Assembly (NCBI GenBank): GCA_914767715.1
Contig: OU612066.1
Coordinates: 26,076,283-26,140,282, forward strand
Length of the DNA: 64,000 nt
Direction: 5' to 3'
DNA from: Membranipora membranacea
Taxonomy: Eukaryota > Bryozoa > Gymnolaemata > Cheilostomatida > Membraniporidae
The notes beneath the pieces were generated by a model. That model was not told the origin of the DNA. It saw nothing but the letters and a program-made list of their open reading frames with translations, and searched no databases. How positions within the stretch are numbered: position 1 is the stretch's first letter; the number at the start of each line of letters is the position of its first letter. Shown in pieces: positions 58,801 through 64,000 of the stretch. The translations under genes were made by a program, and so were the position numbers.

Positions 58801-59010
58801 AATTAATCTTATCCTAATGATTACCGGTGTAATTGAAAACCAATGAAACCTAATATCATTAGAATAAGGTGTCCAATATTGTACACGTGATTATGCTAGG
58901 CTCTAGATGAGATTCAAAAAAATTCTGTATTGTCTGTTTTCAGATCATCTGGTCGGAGAGAAACCACAATCAGATATGGAACCTGATTCTTGTCTAATGG
59001 CTCTCAGGTA
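55847..59010. repeat. Direct tandem duplication, copy 2 (3,164 bp)
   Basis: Repeats 52683-55846. After copy 2 the sequence continues GGCTCTCACAATG, while copy 1 continues GGCAATATTT, so GGC is shared at the breakpoint. Confidence 0.95.
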
Positions 59011-59283
59011 GGCTCTCACAATGTTATTTTATCCCCTTGCCGTATGCACTCAGACACAATTGAGATCAACCCTCATGTGTGCTCAGTATAAACAGCTTGT
59101 AAAGGGCAATGTTGGGGCTAAATTAAAATGGGCTCTGTCAACAAAAATGACCTATTTACACTCAAGCTTATGTACATACTACATGGGTATTTGTACAGGA
59201 AAAAATGCTCTAGTTAATCCCAAACAAAGAAGTTTGAATCATATAGATTCAATTCAAAGTTCAAAATATTCCTGCCATGGATT

Positions 59284-59388
59284 AAACTGTGTCGGGATAG
59301 CTGGTAGAGGCATTTCATTATCAACCACTTCCCCCTACCCAAGTGGTGTATAATGAAATGCCTCTACCAGCTATCCCGCCACAGTTTG
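59284..59388. repeat. Hairpin element with the family A core
   Basis: Arms AAACTGTGTCGGGATAGCTG, GTAGAGGCATTTCATTAT and CAACCACTT pair with AAGTGGTG, ATAATGAAATGCCTCTAC and CAGCTATCCCGCCACAGTTT. The stem exceeds 40 bp with few mismatches. Its centre shares ATTATCAACCAC with the elements at 3507, 6799 and 14205. Confidence 0.65.
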
Positions 59389-62300
59389 AGCGCTTAAACT
59401 AGCCTTGGATGTATATTTGGTGCCAAAGCCCGTTTGTATTCATATTGGCCTACCTGTGTGTTATTTAATATCCTTAGCCAAAACAACCCTATTACTACGC
59501 ACACACAAAACTTGGCTCTCTTGGGTTTTGAACATCATTGCCAACATCTAACTGGCATTATCACAATACTAGGCAAAATCACACATGGCCATGGTCTGTC
59601 AGAAGCTCAAAAGACCCGAACTTGAAATCGTTCCATTTCCCGTCCCAGGTCTAAACGACGAACTAAAATACTTGACTGGCTGACTAACATGCACCCATGT
59701 TCTGGCTTCTATGGATTGTTTTTTGGCTCACTACCTTCCTAGAATGAATGGATGAGTTTGAGTTTATTCGGTGATGATGTCAGGGACACATTACAATTAA
59801 GGCGAATGAGTAGTTGTTCAAAAACTGATTAGAATATATACAACCGAAAGACTTGAGACGAGATGATTGAAAAAATACAGGTCCAAGGGAAGACAACTCA
59901 TTATTTTTTTGTAGTTGACAATAGGAGTTGTAATGGATGATCAGAAAGAAGGCATAACAAACGCTGAAATAGAAAACTATAATTCCAGACTAGATAAATC
60001 TCTTTGTTTCATACGCGACATATCGAAAATGAAAATCTCTCTTTTTTCTCTTTGCATTTTATCCCTCAACATTAAAAAAAAGAGTGAACTTTTTAGTCGA
60101 AAAGCTCTTATTTGGCATCAGTCCCTGAAAGACCAAGTCTTATATCTCATTTCTTAATTACCCTAAATTTTCAACTGATAAGAAATACATTGCTTCTATC
60201 TAAGGCTCTAATGTCCTTTTATATGCGAACTCTTATGGGCCCATAAAAGTTTTTTGCCTGTAGGATGTTGAAAGGGTGTTTTGCAACAAAAATGATCTAA
60301 CAAACTTTTTTTCATAGAAAAATAGATTTGTTTTCGCATTTTTTAGACAGCTACTAGATTATCAGTCAAATACTTACATTATAATAAACATGTCACAGTA
60401 AATTGGTCAATTTGTTTAATTTTAAAAAGCTGTTCACGTGCCTTGTAGAGTTGTGCTATGTGGTGGCAATAGGTCAGTACACCTGGAACCGCTCCAAAGA
60501 CACTAATTATCGATGTTCTCAATCTGTTAAAAACAGCAAACCTTCTCAAACCAAAGTAATGAGCAAGATATTTACATTGAACCTGTCCCTATTATGTAAT
60601 CGTACCCTGCTGTCAAAAAACAGGTTGGTTTTGGAAGGCCGTACCTAGAGCTGAAACAGCCTTATGTAAAACGCACTAGTGTTGGTTCGAAGTGGGTGTT
60701 CGCCTGCCCTTTTACGTTTACTTTTTTTACTCGTTGGTTTTAGAGTTCACTGTAACAGCTTTATAGTGAGCTTGCAGAGTTATCTGATAATGCTGATCGA
60801 GGAGTTTCTGGCAGGTCCTTGCAATCCATAATCTAATAAATCAAAAACTACTAGGGCATGCTGACCGACTTCTTATACGGGTTGTTCATTTATTGCAAAG
60901 CTACTCCATATTATTTGGTCATCCCCAAAACCACTGCTAACAATCAACATCATCAGTTGACTGGAGAACCTCAATTTTATTTGGTTAGTTTCGGTTAGTT
61001 TTATACAGTTAGTTTTTAAATTATGGTAAAAAGTAGTACACAATGTACCAAGGCATAACAGAGGTTAATGTGAGTATTTAACCACAGATGGCAAGGCTAA
61101 TGTTTAGTATTACCACATAATTTATTCATTGTGTTGGGTTGTATTTTCAGTATGGAGTTTTAAGTTGCTAATGTGGAGTATCTGGACAGCTCAGAATGAC
61201 TCTTTTGAATCAAGTATTGGCTAGGTCAGATTATTTGGTGTTGTTCTTCATTCATGTCAGCATTAAGAAAAAGTTCCATGAGTCAGGATACCTGTTTGTC
61301 TACTATACTCCAGGGTAAGGTGGACCTGACTGGTCAGCTTATACTAAATATGTCTCCAATGAACTCGAGGAAGAGGATGTTTTGACATGGTATGCCCTAG
61401 AAAAATAAAGAGTGGTTGGCACAGCACTACACATAACCCTGGCAGTTTACCGATTATGTGTTGTAACAGTTTGCAAGAAGATAAGATTTGATGTGTAATC
61501 GATGATTGTAGAGAAAACAGTTTTTCATGTTTCTTGGTGCAGTCTTGTCGGTATTGAAGTTTCTACAGAACCTTTGGAGTTGATATAATCAATGTTTAAG
61601 GGTATTTGACGTCAGTTGCTGAGAAGCTCTTCCAATAATTGGACAGTATTCCACTACCTTTGATAGTTAAGTTTGTTTTGAATTAATAATGCAAGTCTCA
61701 GTCGTGTTTGTTGATTGTTAGTTGGCCAATTTTTGGAACCGGAAAAATGTTTTGAAAATGAGCTGGATGCACTTTGCCTACGTTATGCAACAGGCTTACC
61801 AGCCTTATGATCAACAGAATTGTCTGGGAAAAAAGAAAATTTTTTATCTTTTAGCATCCTGGTTTTACAACTGTAACACATGACTTTGCATTACTAAACT
61901 ATACTTACCTTTGTAGAAAGTAGAGCATTTGTAATAAAAAAAAAATCAACTTGGATCTTCACTTCATGTGGATATTGAAACCAATTCTGAAAGGACAAGG
62001 CATATATAGAGGGTGACAATTTTCTGATTTTGTTAGTTAAAATTCTAGAATAAGAAGGGCTAGATCTATCCTTTGACAATAGTGTACCACCGGCAGCCAT
62101 CCATGGAGAATGCCAAGAATATTCCAGAATGACTCAATTTCCTAGTTTGAGGGAGACAAAACAATTTGAGGAACAGTGATGTCTTTCGAGTGATGTAAGC
62201 AAAGAAAAAAATACCTCGTTTGAAGAAAGAAGACTTCTTTAGATTAATGGTGTTTACAGAAGATATGACGTATATCACATTGAATATACTCCCAAAGTCA

Positions 62301-63719
62301 AAAGACTTCTTTGGTGTTAATTGATCCAATAAACAAAATGTGGAATAGGAACTTCACAAATGGGATTGATCGAGGGATCAAAAAAGGTAATGTCATTTGA
62401 ATCATGTAAGCAGTTAGGAGAAATAATATGTTGATGACAGAACGGTCATGTAGGAAGGGTGAAGTTTGATGTCATCATGGTTTTGCCTCTCAGCAACCAG
62501 CCATTAATTTGTGGTGTTTTCAATTACCTTGTGATTGCATTATGGAGAAGTTCTTTGTTTTTTTAAAGTTCATTCTAGGAAAAAATTATGAGCTATAAAA
62601 AAAATCCAACAGATGAAATAAGATATTACTGAGACCTGGCTAGGTTTTTAATACCTTGAGATAGGTGACCTTGCAAAGTAAACAGGATGGATAGCAAAAA
62701 CATATCGGAACAGATAGGGAGAGGTCAACGGGTGAAGCCTTGTGGACTGTAGGGGTTAAATTCGTTCCCCCTCCTCCCCCCCCCCCCCCCGACCACATCC
62801 ATGAATTAACCAACATCAGCTGATTGTTATTATACATTTCAACATACACAAGTTGATACCATACTCTGTGAAGGTATCGTGTTTGCAGGCCCACAAATGG
62901 CCGTACGCGAAAAGCATGCGACAAAACATGATGTTGCTAGATCATGTTCCAAGTTGGCATACGATCAACTACATCGGCCCATAAGTAGGTTGTTATTACG
63001 CCTTACCCCACACAGGGCACTCTATTGTAGCTATTAAATTCCTCAAGCGCATAGGCGCTCATCCAAATACAAGGAATTAGAGATCTGTACCTTGTAATTA
63101 TAAAGTGGTCAATTAAATTGGGAATCACGTCCCGGATTAGTATGTCTGTAGTATGGAACCATACCCTCCGATCAATACCGGCATATCGCCTCATGAGATT
63201 GCGCTATCGCCAGATTTGACATTTTTAATCATCAAACTCAACTGTTTGAAATTTTTTAACCTTGATACTCAATCATTCATTGGCATGGTTGTCCTTGTTT
63301 GCATTGGCAAGCTTCCACGAAATTTGTTGTGTCTCAATTGTGTTTGGGAGGAAATGGAATTCAATTTGTTGTGATTTTAGTTGAATGAATGTGTAAGAAT
63401 TTTCTTTATTAGCTTAATAATCAGGCCATCTTGTTGTTGCCATGGCGTCATAGGTATGATAATGCCCGCTATTGAGCCTATTGAAACATATTATCCATAT
63501 TATACAACTCATAAAACCCCATTTAGTAGGTGATCCCCTGCGATTTCATATCCTTTACAGTCAAGAATGTTTGTAAAAATTTCGAGACAATGGCTATTTC
63601 ACACTCATTGTAAGGTCTGATAAGATATGGGTGTGGCTAAATCTAGTAAATCTGATTGGCCGATCTAGCAAAAAATATCAAGACCTAATTTTCAGATCAG
63701 GCCATCCTCAAATCTAGGC

Positions 63720-63727
63720 TATAAATT
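63720..63727 (+). promoter_or_regulatory. Candidate TATA box of the gene starting at 63959
   Basis: TATAAATT lies 239 bases before the start codon. A second candidate, GATATAAGAC near 63818, lies about 140 bases before it. Either could direct transcription. Confidence 0.35.
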
Positions 63728-63958
63728 GACAAGTGTGAGGTTTTGTAAATCACTCATTTTAATGCGATAACCTTTGCAAAACCTACACATTATCTGAGCG
63801 ATTATCTATCAACCAGGATATAAGACGCACAGTGTTCTCTCGTATTAATCATTTCTGGCAAAGAACTTGAAGCGTAGCATCAACTCACAACTGAATCTCA
63901 GCTCTACAAACCCGGTGTTATTTTACAGACATTTTCAAGACAATAGCAGCATCTCAAA

Positions 63959-64000
63959 ATGAATTGTTCGGCTTTTCTTCTAGTGTTGAGCGCGGTGATT
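63959..64000 (+). CDS. Start of a secreted or membrane protein gene (cut by window end)
   Basis: ATG opens MNCSAFLLVLSAVI, a short polar start followed by a hydrophobic run typical of a signal peptide. The AT-rich leader contains TATA-like boxes upstream. Only 14 codons are visible, so the family cannot be named. Confidence 0.5.
   Translation, partial: MNCSAFLLVLSAVI

Larger units (their letters stand above)
59014..63958. other. Long stretch without a recognisable gene
   Basis: Contains a sharp hairpin (59284-59388), a C-rich homopolymer near 62778 and the promoter of the gene at 63959. Open frames at 59021-59353, 59915-60157, 60403-60648 and 62066-62329 show no domain, no good flanking splice sites and AT-rich chance-like composition. 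Confidence 0.45.

Noticed and set aside
61500-61800. Minus-strand frame near 61.7 kb with VEYCP that recalls LINE C termini
   Set aside because: Only a few residues resemble a LINE, stops interrupt it, and no catalytic motif is near.

Overview
The window is nuclear DNA of an invertebrate animal. It is AT-rich, its genes are split by many introns with GT..AG borders, and the protein families are metazoan: a class C receptor ectodomain, WAP domains, an SLC16-type transporter and a replication-type histone H1 with a 3' stem-loop. Mobile DNA is abundant (LINE fragments, hAT-type elements, tRNA-derived SINEs and many fold-back elements). A lophotrochozoan (mollusc or annelid grade) fits, but that is inference only.

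Layout. (1) 1-7074, minus: N-terminal exons of a class C GPCR-like receptor; the gene runs off the left edge. (2) 10156-12311, minus: a complete four-exon gene for a secreted protein with an Asn-Pro repeat tract, two WAP domains and a Gln-rich tail. (3) 13510-19164, minus: a complete six-exon monocarboxylate-transporter-like gene (464 aa). (4) 19690-36800: a mobile-element region. It holds a SINE, a 3.27-kb element with long modular inverted arms and a small MADF-type ORF, minisatellites, at least three LINE remnants, a 515-bp hAT element inserted inside one LINE, and a 410-bp hAT-type MITE that contains a tRNA-like segment. (5) 36808-49823, plus: a complete 15-exon gene for a 595-aa protein with a winged-helix-like segment and a nucleoside-phosphorylase-like domain. 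(6) 50632-51261, minus: intronless histone H1 with TATA box and 3' processing signals. (7) 51448-59010, plus: possible exons of an unrecognised gene, overlapping a direct tandem duplication of 3,164 bp. (8) 59014-63958: no recognisable gene. (9) 63959-64000, plus: the first 14 codons of a gene whose product begins like a signal peptide.

Exon chains were built by hand from splice sites. In the four long genes every exon junction keeps reading phase, which is the main support for the models. The genes look functionally unrelated, as is usual in an animal genome.

The best candidate for something undescribed is the transposon family seen at 20745-24010 and 42043-42519. Both copies share the terminus CATAGACTTAATAATAAACC and each is flanked by a perfect 8-bp target-site duplication. 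The large copy has arms built of 188-bp modules and an interior ORF resembling a MADF (Myb/SANT-like) domain.
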